From contig SLOP01000040.1 in assembly GCA_007132465.1 (NCBI GenBank), forward strand, positions 1 through 37,668: 37,668 nucleotides of DNA, read 5' to 3'. The notes beneath the pieces are model-generated. The model saw nothing but the letters and a program-made list of their open reading frames with translations, ran no database searches and was not told the origin of the DNA. This stretch comes from Candidatus Izemoplasma sp. (GTDB lineage Bacteria > Bacillota_I > Bacilli_A > Izemoplasmatales > Izemoplasmataceae). The translations under genes and the position numbers were made by a program. Within the stretch, counting starts at the first letter, position 1. The number at the start of each line of letters is the position of its first letter. Shown here one piece after another: positions 1 through 6,817 of this stretch.

Positions 1-120
1 TCATGCGTGTCATGGTCATCATGCGTGTCATGGTCATCATGCGTGTCATGGTCATCATGCGTGTCATGGTCATCATGCGTGTCATGGTCATCATGCGTGT
101 CATGGTCATCATGCGTGTCA
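1..120. repeat. 18-bp tandem repeat coding a His-rich loop
   Basis: About 6.7 copies of the unit TCATGCGTGTCATGGTCA run head to tail from base 1 to 120, apparently without a substitution, and continue beyond the left edge. Read on the minus strand the unit gives the hexapeptide DDHDTH inside the zinc-binding lipoprotein gene. Perfect identity at synonymous positions means recent expansion or active homogenisation by slippage. Confidence 0.95.
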
Positions 121-491
121 TTATGATTATGATGACCTTCGATCAAATCGACACGTTCACTCACATCCACTATGCGTAACCATTCATTCGCTTCAACACG
201 TATGTATTTATTTACCCAGGGCTCCATGTCATCACCGGTATAAATCAGCATATCGGCATTGAGGATTTGCACTTGACGACTTGGGGTCGGTTCATAATTG
301 TGAACATCGGTTCCAAGCGGTGGCAAGAAAACCACGTCAACATAGTCACCGGCCAATGAGCGGACAATGTCATACTGCGGAAACAACGTCGTCATAATAA
401 TCGGTCTGTCTCGTCCTTCGCGCCCACTGGTGCACGCTCCGAGTACCAACGTGACGATGAGTATTAGCAACAAAAGCATGGTTTTTTTCAT
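1..491 (-). CDS. Zinc-type metal ABC transporter substrate-binding lipoprotein (partial, C-terminus beyond left edge)
   Basis: The first 163 codons of a ZnuA/AdcA-type binding protein, which should capture Zn(II) outside the membrane and hand it to a ZnuBC-type permease. The start is the ATG at 491, 7 nt after an AGGAGA ribosome site (499-504). Residues 1-20 form a lipoprotein signal peptide with lipobox LGAC (Cys20). The mature part begins like the cluster A-I family: 'TTLFPQYDIVRSLAGD', then 'GTDVHNYEP', where His64 is the expected first metal ligand. From about residue 123 the chain enters a His/Asp-rich loop made of six-residue DDHDTH repeats that continues off the window. Such a loop is typical of zinc-specific members and separates this protein from the TroA-like protein at 9742-10656. 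Expression is probably zinc-repressed through the palindrome at 541-561. Partner permease genes are not in view. Confidence 0.9.
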   Translation of the reverse strand, partial: MKKTMLLLLILIVTLVLGACTSGREGRDRPIIMTTLFPQYDIVRSLAGDYVDVVFLPPLGTDVHNYEPTPSRQVQILNADMLIYTGDDMEPWVNKYIRVEANEWLRIVDVSERVDLIEGHHNHNDTHDDHDTHDDHDTHDDHDTHDDHDTHDDHDTHDDHDTH

Positions 492-520
492 GGTATCATC
501 TCCTAGTGTATCTCGTCATG

Positions 521-548
521 ATTATAGCAACACTAAACGCAAATGCAA
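521..548 (-). promoter_or_regulatory. Promoter of the zinc-binding lipoprotein gene
   Basis: On the minus strand a perfect TATAAT (-10, 521-526) lies 16 bp from TTGCAT (-35, 543-548). The -35 hexamer is entirely within the palindrome at 541-561. The ribosome site and ATG follow about 30 bp downstream. Confidence 0.75.
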
Positions 549-561
549 ATGATTTGCATTT
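541..561. promoter_or_regulatory. Fur/Zur-type operator palindrome
   Basis: A perfect 10-1-10 inverted repeat: AAATGCAAAT, centre G, ATTTGCATTT. The inner TGCAAAT-N-ATTTGCA has the 7-1-7 layout of Fur-family boxes (B. subtilis Zur: TCGTAAT-N-ATTACGA). It covers the -35 box of the lipoprotein gene, so a bound repressor would block polymerase. A zinc regulator (Zur) is the likely ligand because the controlled gene is zinc-type; this is inferred. Confidence 0.75.
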
Positions 562-670
562 AACGTGCAATTTTTTCCGCCAACATGCAAACAACGTGCT
601 ATGATGAGAATGGATATTGCATGATTTAGGAGCCAGCTATAGAAAAGTCAAGTCAGAAAAGAAAGGAGAC

Positions 671-700
671 GTATAGTAAATAGCACGTAATTTACTATAC
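671..700. promoter_or_regulatory. Inverted repeat / hairpin before the GGT start
   Basis: Arms of 11 bp (GTATAGTAAAT at 671-681, ATTTACTATAC at 690-700) are separated by 8 nt. The right arm abuts the AAGGAA ribosome site (701-706) of the gamma-glutamyltranspeptidase gene. It could be an operator or an mRNA hairpin affecting translation. A weak promoter candidate (TTGCAT 617-622, TATAGA 638-643, 15-bp spacer) lies upstream. Confidence 0.5.
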
Positions 701-711
701 AAGGAATAATT

Positions 712-2316
712 GTGAAAACGACGCATCAACACAACGCACCGCATTCGGGCAGACGCACTGCGGTTTATGGCCAACATGGGATGGTTGCAACCACGCAGCC
801 CTTGGCGGCCCAAGCCGGTCTTGACACGCTGAAAGCTGGGGGTAACGCCATCGATGCAGCAATTGCGACGGCGGCAGCGCTCACCGTCGTCGAGCCGACA
901 TCCAATGGCATTGGCGGCGACGCGTTTGCGTTGGTCTATGTAAATGGTGACGTTCACGGATTGAACGGCAGCGGCCGTTCACCATCAATGCTTACAAAAG
1001 AGGCGTTAGACGCGCGGGGACTGAGTTCCATTCCACCGCATGGCGTGTTACCGATTACCGTTCCCGGTGCGCCATCCGCTTGGGTTGCGCTCGCTAAACG
1101 GTTTGGTAACTTGCCGCTGAGTAAAAGCTTAGAACCTGCCATCCGCTATGCCGAGGAAGGTTACCCGGTTTCACCGGTCGTCGCGGCGTATTGGCACGCC
1201 GCCTACACCGCCTATAAGCACCGCTTTGTCGGCGAGGTCTATCAACCGTGGTTTGATACCTTCGCGCCAAACGGACACCCGCCACACGTTGGCGACCTTG
1301 TGACGTTGCCCGGACACGCAACCACGTTAAAAGCCATCGCTGAGACCGACGGTGAAGCTTTTTACCGAGGTGACATTGCCGATCAAATCGACGCCTTGAT
1401 GCAGGCACATGACGGCCTCTTGCGGCGAGAAGACTTAGCATCTCATGAAGCCATCTGGGTCGACCCCATGCGGGTTCGTTATCGCGGGTATGATGTCTAT
1501 GAGTTGCCGCCGAACACACAAGGAATAATCGCGCTTCAAAGCCTTGCCATACTGGAGCGCATGCACCAAGACGGCAAGGTAGGATTCCATGAACGCATTG
1601 AGGCGATCAAGCGCGCTTCTTCTGATGCGTTTAACCATGTTGCTGACGCGGCATCGATGCACATCAAACCCGAAGCACTGTTAGACAAAACCGTTATCGA
1701 ATCCCATGTGGCCAGCATTGGCGTGCAGGCCGCGGATGTGGATGATTTTACTCCACCTCGCGGTGGCACCGTCTATCTCTCTACCGCCGATAATCAGGGT
1801 AACTTGGTCTCCTTCATTCAAAGCAATTACATGGGCTTTGGCTCGGGTGTGGTCGTCCCGGGCACCGGCATTGCTCTGCAAAATCGAGCACACAATTTTA
1901 ATGCGCAAGCCGGGCACCCCAACGTCTACGGCCCGCGAAAACGGACTTACCACACGATTATTCCCGGCATGTTTGTCAAACCCGACGACACGGTCTGCGC
2001 GTTTGGGGTGATGGGTGGATTCATGCAACCTCAGGGTCACATTCAGGTATTAGCGCGATTGATCGATGATGGCGAAGACCCACAAAGTGCCCTGGATGGG
2101 CCGCGATGGTTTTGGGAACAGGGTAGACGTCTTTATGTTGAAGACGACATGCCCGCTGCGGTGCTCAAAACGCTTAAAGAACATGGACACGATGTGGTTA
2201 TCGATACAGGACGAGCACGCTATGGGCGCGGGCAGATTATCTTGCGAGACCTTAAAACAGGCGTGTGTGTCGGTGGCACGGAAAAACGTGCCGATGGTCA
2301 TGTTGCGGTATGGTAA
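712..2316 (+). CDS. Gamma-glutamyltranspeptidase family protein (cytoplasmic, YwrD-like)
   Basis: A 534-residue N-terminal-nucleophile hydrolase of the GGT family, which cleaves or transfers gamma-glutamyl groups from glutathione-like amides. The start is GTG at 712, 5 nt after AAGGAA. The N-terminal part has the family block 'GGNAIDAAIATAAALTVVEP' and 'NGIGGD'. The autoproteolysis site is best placed at Thr353 in 'PRGGTVYLSTAD', followed by 'GSGVVVPGTGIALQNRA' and a C-terminal 'GVMGGFMQPQGHIQVL'. There is no signal peptide, unlike secreted Ggt, so the enzyme should act in the cytoplasm like B. subtilis YwrD. Some relatives are acylases, so the exact substrate is open. It stands alone and ends at a strong terminator. 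Confidence 0.9.
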   Translation: MKTTHQHNAPHSGRRTAVYGQHGMVATTQPLAAQAGLDTLKAGGNAIDAAIATAAALTVVEPTSNGIGGDAFALVYVNGDVHGLNGSGRSPSMLTKEALDARGLSSIPPHGVLPITVPGAPSAWVALAKRFGNLPLSKSLEPAIRYAEEGYPVSPVVAAYWHAAYTAYKHRFVGEVYQPWFDTFAPNGHPPHVGDLVTLPGHATTLKAIAETDGEAFYRGDIADQIDALMQAHDGLLRREDLASHEAIWVDPMRVRYRGYDVYELPPNTQGIIALQSLAILERMHQDGKVGFHERIEAIKRASSDAFNHVADAASMHIKPEALLDKTVIESHVASIGVQAADVDDFTPPRGGTVYLSTADNQGNLVSFIQSNYMGFGSGVVVPGTGIALQNRAHNFNAQAGHPNVYGPRKRTYHTIIPGMFVKPDDTVCAFGVMGGFMQPQGHIQVLARLIDDGEDPQSALDGPRWFWEQGRRLYVEDDMPAAVLKTLKEHGHDVVIDTGRARYGRGQIILRDLKTGVCVGGTEKRADGHVAVW

Positions 2317-2329
2317 AGCACGCTACAAT

Positions 2330-2365
2330 AAAAAGGTAGACACGTGTTGTGTGTCTACCTTTTTT
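2330..2365. terminator. Bidirectional rho-independent terminator
   Basis: A 14-bp stem (AAAAAGGTAGACAC, 2330-2343, with 2351-2364) encloses a 7-nt loop. It is followed by a T run on the plus strand and preceded by an A run that gives a T run on the minus strand. It lies between the convergent GGT and TauE genes and can serve both. Confidence 0.9.
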
Positions 2366-2384
2366 GTTTATGGCGACAAGGGCC

Positions 2385-3143
2385 CTATCCCATGTGATTA
2401 AAGAACAAATTCAATATGCCGTTGACACCGATGAAAAACAAAAGCACCGCGACCAGTTTTTTGAATACGCGTTCGTTGACACGATGTTGAAAGCGGATGC
2501 CCAAAAATGTTCCGATGATCATCACCGGTGCGAAGGCAATGCCGAGCAGCGCGATGTCTGAAGCGTAGGTCCCCGCCAACAAAAACGAAATAAGACTGCC
2601 GGCGTTCAGTATTAACAAAAACAATGAGACGGTAACTCGAAACTCAGCTTTCTTTGTTTCGCTGTTGGCAAGAAAAATCAACACCGGCACACTGCCCGCA
2701 CCGATGAGCGTGTTCAGCGTACCGCCCACCAACCCGAGTGGAACGTAATAACGTTTAGGGTGAACAATGGTGAAACGAATGTCAAAGAAACGGTTCAGCG
2801 CGGTCAATATAAGCAAGCCACCCATCAACACGTGAAAGATGGTTGCCGTCACGCGCGGCAACAAAAACCCCGCGAGCAATGCTGCCACAAACACAGATGC
2901 GATAAGCAGCATATAGGGCTTAGCGTGGGCGTAGGTTAACTGTCGTGCCGAGGCGAGAATGATGGCATTCAACACCAAATTGATCGACACGATGAGGGCT
3001 CGCGCCTCGGCGGGACCCATCACACCGAGGGCAATCAACGCCGGAATAGCGATTAAACTGGTTCCAAAGCCACTCACACCCTTAATGATAGCTGATAACA
3101 ACAACACGAGGGTAATGCTTAGATACACGAGTACAATGTCCAT
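2385..3143 (-). CDS. TauE/SafE-family membrane permease
   Basis: A 252-residue, strongly hydrophobic protein with about eight membrane segments. It has the family's N-terminal signature 'AIIKGVSGFGTSLIAIPALIALG' and the matching second-half motif 'PLGLVGGTLNTLIGAGSVPVLIFL', reflecting the internal duplication of TauE/SafE proteins. Members export sulfite, sulfoacetate or other small organic anions; the substrate cannot be read from sequence. The start at 3143 has a strong GGAGG 7 nt upstream. A minus-strand -10 box TATAAT lies at 3172-3177. It is transcribed divergently from the TetR gene at 3316, which is its probable regulator. Confidence 0.88.
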   Translation of the reverse strand: MDIVLVYLSITLVLLLSAIIKGVSGFGTSLIAIPALIALGVMGPAEARALIVSINLVLNAIILASARQLTYAHAKPYMLLIASVFVAALLAGFLLPRVTATIFHVLMGGLLILTALNRFFDIRFTIVHPKRYYVPLGLVGGTLNTLIGAGSVPVLIFLANSETKKAEFRVTVSLFLLILNAGSLISFLLAGTYASDIALLGIAFAPVMIIGTFLGIRFQHRVNERVFKKLVAVLLFFIGVNGILNLFFNHMG

Positions 3144-3235
3144 GTGTCATCCTCCGTTAGTTCTCTTTTCGATTATAACGCAAACGCGCCGAAAAAGAAA
3201 CGACCACGAGAATTTCCTCAGATGATTGCTCCTGG

Positions 3236-3264
3236 TTGCATAATCCTCATCTGTATAATATAAT
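3236..3264 (+). promoter_or_regulatory. Promoter of the tetR-family gene
   Basis: TTGCAT (3236-3241), 17-bp spacer, TATAAT (3259-3264). Between it and the gene, GACCT (3276-3280) and AGGTC (3295-3299) form a short inverted repeat that could be an autoregulatory site; the latter is weak evidence. Confidence 0.7.
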
Positions 3265-3315
3265 ACATTAAACGAGACCTACCGTGACGTCTTAAGGTCA
3301 GACAGGAGGATGCCA

Positions 3316-3900
3316 ATGAAAATCGACCGTCGGGTGATTCGCACTCGCAAGCGCATAGAAGATGCTGTGCTTTCCCTATTGAACCATCACACCATCGATG
3401 AACTCACCGTTAAAGCAATTGCCGCAAAGGCCGACATTAACCGGAAGACCTTTTATAACCATCACACGAATGTGCATGATGTGGTTGATGCCATTCAGAC
3501 AGAGATTGTAACGGCGTTGACCGTTCAGTTCGAACGTTTTGACCATGACGCTATGTTGCATGACCCTTCTCCGTTGCTTCGCTTAAGCGCGCAGACGTTG
3601 GAAAACGAGCTTGCCGTCAATGTGTTCAAAAACCACCCGTTGTTGCTTAGTGCCTTCATGGAAAAACTGAAACACGCGTTCGTCGATACGCTGATTTCCG
3701 TGTACGAAAGCAATCATGACACGCCCGCATCACGCAGCTACTTTACGACCACATTCACCGTCTCTGGAGCGCTTGATGTGTATTTAGCGTGGCTGCAAAA
3801 CCCTCACGGCGTCACGCTTGAGCAGTTAAGTGATGACATTGGTAAAATTATCGCTGAAGGGGTCATAAGCTTCGTGGGCGACATACACGAAGACAGATAA
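3316..3900 (+). CDS. TetR/AcrR-family transcriptional regulator
   Basis: A 194-residue repressor-type protein. The N-terminal helix-turn-helix spans about residues 8-55, with the typical 'LTVKAIAAKADINRKTFYNHH' core. The rest is a helical ligand and dimer domain without recognisable specificity. An in-frame ATG at 3310 abuts the AGGAGG (3304-3309) and is too close to be used; ATG 3316 leaves a 6-nt spacer and is chosen. Divergence from the TauE-type exporter suggests that it senses the exported compound. The coding region ends just before a hairpin terminator. Confidence 0.88.
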   Translation: MKIDRRVIRTRKRIEDAVLSLLNHHTIDELTVKAIAAKADINRKTFYNHHTNVHDVVDAIQTEIVTALTVQFERFDHDAMLHDPSPLLRLSAQTLENELAVNVFKNHPLLLSAFMEKLKHAFVDTLISVYESNHDTPASRSYFTTTFTVSGALDVYLAWLQNPHGVTLEQLSDDIGKIIAEGVISFVGDIHEDR

Positions 3901-3929
3901 AGAGAAAGGCCTTCTTTGGAATGAACCCC

Positions 3930-4040
3930 TTAGGTAGACACCGATAAAAAAGTGTCTACCTTTTCTTTAGATGGAGCCTTGATGAACGCATCCCTTTGTT
4001 GAGTCGTGTAGTTTTGAAAACGTTGTCCTTTCTTTACCAT
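3930..4040 (-). pseudogene. Remnant of an IS3-family transposase OrfA (5' fragment)
   Basis: A 36-codon reading frame starts at ATG 4040 with an excellent AAGGAGG (4049-4055) 8 nt upstream. Its first residues, MVKKGQRFQNYTTQQRDAFI, resemble the 'KKGQKFxxYSxExK' N-terminus of IS3-family OrfA proteins in Firmicutes. After about 22 residues the similarity stops and the frame runs through the TetR terminator hairpin to a TAA at 3930. No OrfB or right end is present, so only the promoter-proximal end of the element survives. The match is from memory of the family and rests on few residues. Confidence 0.5.
3932..3966 (+). terminator. Rho-independent terminator after the tetR gene
   Basis: Stem AGGTAGACAC (3932-3941) pairs with GTGTCTACCT (3952-3961), followed by a T-rich tract. 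The stem has the same 10-bp sequence as the terminator at 2330-2365. Confidence 0.75.
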
Positions 4041-4043
4041 AAA

Positions 4044-4080
4044 AAACACCTCCTTGCTTTCAGTATACAAGGAGGTGTTT
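4044..4080 (-). promoter_or_regulatory. Hairpin sequestering the ribosome site of the IS remnant; possible terminator
   Basis: A perfect 13-bp stem (AAACACCTCCTTG at 4044-4056, complement at 4068-4080) with an 11-nt loop lies immediately before the OrfA-like ATG at 4040. On the minus-strand RNA the proximal arm contains the AAGGAGG, so folding would hide it. The stem is followed by U's, so it could also stop transcripts arriving from the LURP-one gene. Insertion elements are known to use such structures to prevent transposase expression from outside promoters. Confidence 0.65.
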
Positions 4081-4138
4081 CAGTTAGACTTTTTTATGCG
4101 TGTGCACAGACGGGGTGCGCTTCACTGGACGGCTTTTT

Positions 4139-4666
4139 TTAACGTCTTTTAATCCTTCCTCTGCTTCGGTTGCTGCCACTGCTTTTCTTCGTGTGAAATT
4201 TTCGATCAATCATCAACACCATCGCCAGCAAAAGCTCCGTGTTTTTATCGTCGTGTATGATAATTTCGTAGGTGTCACCCCACGACAACCATTTTTTTCG
4301 GATGTTCGCAACCTCTTGATCAGCATGATAGATGGTGAATTCATGCGCCCAATAGTTGCCCTCGACGGTGTAGTCTCCTTGCGGGCTTGTGACTGTGACG
4401 CGGCGCCCACGCATCGCAAAGCGTTGCCGCATTTGCGCGACTTCGTTGCCCTGCGGATCAAGCAGCAAATGGGTTGGCATGAAACTGAATATTTTTCGTT
4501 TTAAGGTGTAGAGGAGTCGATTCTCTCGTACGTCAACAATGTCGGTTTTCGCCGAAGGTGAAAACCACCGGCTTTTGCATTCGTACAATGTGTTTTGGCT
4601 TTCATCGAGCACGCGGTATGACGCGCGCAAGGCGAGCGCCTTTTGTTTCAAGTAGTACGCTTCCAT
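4139..4666 (-). CDS. LURP-one-related / tubby-like fold protein
   Basis: A 175-residue protein matching the LURP-one-related (YxjI, scramblase-like) family: 'YYLKQKALALRASYRVLDESQNTLYECKSRW', then 'LYTLKRKIFSFMPTHLLLDPQGNEVAQMRQRF', 'GDYTVEGNYWAHEFTIYHADQEVANI' and a terminal 'YEIIIHDDKNTELLLAMVLMID'. These alternating strands form a 12-stranded barrel in the family. The molecular role in bacteria is unknown. The tail is Lys/Arg/Ser-rich. AAAGGAG precedes the ATG at 4666. An extended -10 (TGGTATAAT, hexamer at 4699-4704) with a weak TGTACA at 4722-4727 is the likely promoter. Confidence 0.8.
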   Translation of the reverse strand: MEAYYLKQKALALRASYRVLDESQNTLYECKSRWFSPSAKTDIVDVRENRLLYTLKRKIFSFMPTHLLLDPQGNEVAQMRQRFAMRGRRVTVTSPQGDYTVEGNYWAHEFTIYHADQEVANIRKKWLSWGDTYEIIIHDDKNTELLLAMVLMIDRKFHTKKSSGSNRSRGRIKRR

Positions 4667-4698
4667 GGCTCACGCTCCTTTGCGTGTGTGATATCTCC

Positions 4699-4727
4699 AT
4701 TATACCAGCGCCAGGGCACCATGTACA
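4699..4727 (-). promoter_or_regulatory. Promoter of the LURP-one-related gene
   Basis: Minus-strand TATAAT (4699-4704) with an upstream TG extension, 17 bp from TGTACA (4722-4727). Confidence 0.6.
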
Positions 4728-4733
4728 TATGAT

Positions 4734-4765
4734 AAAAAAAACACGCAACCGACGTTGCGTGTTTT
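4734..4765 (-). terminator. Rho-independent terminator of the padR-DUF4097 operon
   Basis: A 12-bp stem (4738-4749 with 4754-4765, loop CGAC on the plus strand) is followed on the minus strand by a run of at least seven T. Confidence 0.9.
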
Positions 4766-4766
4766 A

Positions 4767-5723
4767 TCAGGCATCCACTCGAAATTCCCCACTGAGGGTT
4801 CGTGTGTTTTCCTTGGTAATGGCGTGATCTTTTCGGTTTTTGACAAGAACATCACCACTGACGGTATGTGCTTTATACGACTCAGGATAGAACTCTTCTG
4901 CCGTTAGATCACCACTGACGGCGGACATGTCAAACGAGGCGCAAGTAACCTGCTTTAGCATGGCGTCGCCTGAGACGGTTTCATGATGCATGGCGCCTTT
5001 GATGGTTGTTTTCGTTAACATGACATCGCCGTTGACCGCGTTGGTTGTCAAACTGTTTACGGTGGTATCTTCGATCATTAAATCGCCGTTAACGGTGGCG
5101 TAGACAATGTCGTTAAGCGTTGATTGTGTGGCCGCGACATCGCCGTTGACGTTATTGATTCGCACATCTCCGATGGTCACCGCCTTGAATGTAAGATGAC
5201 CGTTGGTCGCCTTATGATGCAAGCGTTCACAGGTCGCTTTGGAAGGTAGCGTGATGGTGATTGCCGTGTGCAAGTGACGCGTCAACAGATTGAACAAGCC
5301 AAACCCTTTGGCGCGTGGGCCGATGATCGTTAAGCGATGGTTTGCATAACGAAACGTGTAATCCTTCTCATCGAGCGCACGATTGGCGGTGATCACAATG
5401 GCGTTATCTTCACCTTGTTGATAGGTCACGTTTTCGGTGGGAAGTTTGACCTCAATGCAATACGTATCTTCGGTGAGATCAAACCGCTTGATGAAGGTTT
5501 CTTCATCAGCATTGGCCTTCGGGTCTGATGTTTCAACCCTCGCTAGTTCCTCGGCGACGTGCTCGACTGAACCGAACTTCTTTAAAATCTCTTCTTCGCT
5601 CATGCCTTCTTCAAGGCCTGTATGAATCATCTCGTCATAGTCTCTAACAATCTCCTCAATGGTCGAGTCACTCAGTTGTCGTTTTTTCAGTGCGCGCTTT
5701 AAATCGACGATAAAGGTCTTCAT
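4767..5723 (-). CDS. HAAS (DUF1700) plus DUF4097 beta-strand repeat protein
   Basis: A 318-residue protein with two parts. Residues 1-65 form the helical HAAS/DUF1700 domain ('LSDSTIEEIVRDYDEMIHTGLEEGMSEEEILKKFGSVEHVAEELA'), common in proteins co-expressed with PadR regulators. From about 170 to the end is a DUF4097-type beta-helix built from repeated 'VNGD/VSGD' turns. No membrane segment is evident, which is unusual since many relatives carry a short membrane stretch between these parts. The family is linked to envelope-stress modules without a defined activity. GAGGAGG precedes ATG 5723. It overlaps the padR gene by 56 bp and is co-transcribed with it. Confidence 0.85.
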   Translation of the reverse strand: MKTFIVDLKRALKKRQLSDSTIEEIVRDYDEMIHTGLEEGMSEEEILKKFGSVEHVAEELARVETSDPKANADEETFIKRFDLTEDTYCIEVKLPTENVTYQQGEDNAIVITANRALDEKDYTFRYANHRLTIIGPRAKGFGLFNLLTRHLHTAITITLPSKATCERLHHKATNGHLTFKAVTIGDVRINNVNGDVAATQSTLNDIVYATVNGDLMIEDTTVNSLTTNAVNGDVMLTKTTIKGAMHHETVSGDAMLKQVTCASFDMSAVSGDLTAEEFYPESYKAHTVSGDVLVKNRKDHAITKENTRTLSGEFRVDA

Positions 5724-6042
5724 GTTTTTTGCCTCCTCGGTTTAGAATTTGATACACACCCGCAAGAAAAGCGCTCCATTCATCACGTTGCTTCATGTAA
5801 TGCGCAAACCCTAGCTTTGTCATGGTGTAATACTTACGTGGTGCGCCGGCCTTGGACTCTGTTAAGTACGTTTCGGTGTAGCCCTCTTTGGTCAAGCGGC
5901 GCAAAATTGGGTAAACGGTGTTTTCACCCACGTCAATGTGTTGCGACAGGGCATGGATGATTGCGTAACCATATTGATCGTTTTCCGCCAGAAGCGCCAA
6001 CACGCATATTTCTAATATACCACGCTTAAACTGCGTGTTCAT
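5668..6042 (-). CDS. PadR-family transcriptional regulator
   Basis: A 124-residue winged-helix repressor. The PadR signature is 'RGILEICVLALLAENDQYGYAIIHALSQHIDVGENTVYPILRRLTKEGYTETYLTES...PRKYYTMTKLGFAHYMKQRDEW', followed by a short C-terminal helix for dimerisation. It is the first gene of a two-gene operon with the HAAS/DUF4097 protein, the common PadR arrangement in Firmicutes. A GAGGTG sequence precedes the ATG at 6042. An inverted repeat inside its own promoter suggests autoregulation. Confidence 0.92.
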   Translation of the reverse strand: MNTQFKRGILEICVLALLAENDQYGYAIIHALSQHIDVGENTVYPILRRLTKEGYTETYLTESKAGAPRKYYTMTKLGFAHYMKQRDEWSAFLAGVYQILNRGGKKHEDLYRRFKARTEKTTTE

Positions 6043-6059
6043 AGCATCACCTCATACCA

Positions 6060-6088
6060 AGTATAACACAGTACTATACGTTACACAA
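6060..6088 (-). promoter_or_regulatory. padR promoter with internal inverted repeat
   Basis: Minus-strand TATACT (6060-6065), 17-bp spacer, TTGTGT (6083-6088). GTATA (6061-6065) and TATAC (6075-6079) form an inverted repeat separated by 9 bp across the -10 and spacer, a plausible PadR operator. Confidence 0.6.
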
Positions 6089-6160
6089 TACCTGAATAAA
6101 CAAAAGACCTGCGACGATGCAGGTCAACGTGGGTCTATGAGGTCGTCTGAGCAATGTTAT

Positions 6161-6817
6161 CTATGTTTCGATGTCCCCAAACATGCGGGCTGTGATGCTT
6201 TGTCCAAGGCGATGGGTTTGATTTTGGTGCTTTACCACTAACGTGTCGCCTAAACTTTCATGACCGACGACGCTAAGACGTGCGCCCAGGGCGATGTCAC
6301 GTGCTTGAAGGTACGTTAGAAGCGGCGCGTGATCTTGCACGCGACGAACGATGAACACATCGCCAGGTTCTGCTTGCGCTAACGTGAGCGTGGCACCTTG
6401 AACAACCTGACCATCAGCGGTTGGAATCGGGTTACCATGGATGCATGTTTTCGGTTTTCCTAAGTAGGTGTACAGCTTATCGAGCACAACCTCGCTGGTG
6501 GCATGTTCTAATTTTTCGGCTTCTTCGTGCAACGCTTCCCAAGAAAGGTCTAGCTTATCCGATAAGAAAACTTCCCAAAGACGGTGAGCGCGAATCATGC
6601 GCACCGCATTCTGGTGTCCTTTCTTTGTCAACCGCACGCCGTGATAGGGTGTGTAGTTCACGAGGTTTTTGTCCGATAAGCGTTTCAACATCTCGTTGAC
6701 ACTTTGCGCCGTGTGGCCTAGGGCTGTTGACAGGTCGGCGGTTTTGACGCGTTCTGACTGCGTGTTTGTGCTCAGTTCATACAGTTGTTTTAAGTAATCT
6801 TCTTCCGCTCGATTCAT
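6161..6817 (-). CDS. troR: DtxR/MntR/TroR-family metal-dependent repressor
   Basis: A 218-residue regulator. The winged helix spans about residues 5-70 ('VKTADLSTALGHTAQSVNEMLKRLSDKNLVNY...GVRLTKKG'), followed by a metal-binding dimer domain and a C-terminal SH3/FeoA-like domain (about 140-215), giving the TroR/ScaR/SloR length rather than the 142-residue MntR. Residues matching the MntR metal site are present: Asp7 ('EEDYLKQLY'), His78 ('RAHRLWEVFL'), Glu101, Glu104 and His105 ('EEAEKLEH'). It is the last gene of the five-gene uptake operon, joined to troD by an ATGA overlap, the order of troABCDR. It should repress the operon when Mn(II), Fe(II) or Zn(II) is replete. Which metal is not decided by sequence. 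Confidence 0.88.
   Translation of the reverse strand: MNRAEEDYLKQLYELSTNTQSERVKTADLSTALGHTAQSVNEMLKRLSDKNLVNYTPYHGVRLTKKGHQNAVRMIRAHRLWEVFLSDKLDLSWEALHEEAEKLEHATSEVVLDKLYTYLGKPKTCIHGNPIPTADGQVVQGATLTLAQAEPGDVFIVRRVQDHAPLLTYLQARDIALGARLSVVGHESLGDTLVVKHQNQTHRLGQSITARMFGDIET

Noticed and set aside
1-120. CRISPR array
   Set aside because: The 18-bp units are directly adjacent with no spacers and lie in frame within a lipoprotein gene.
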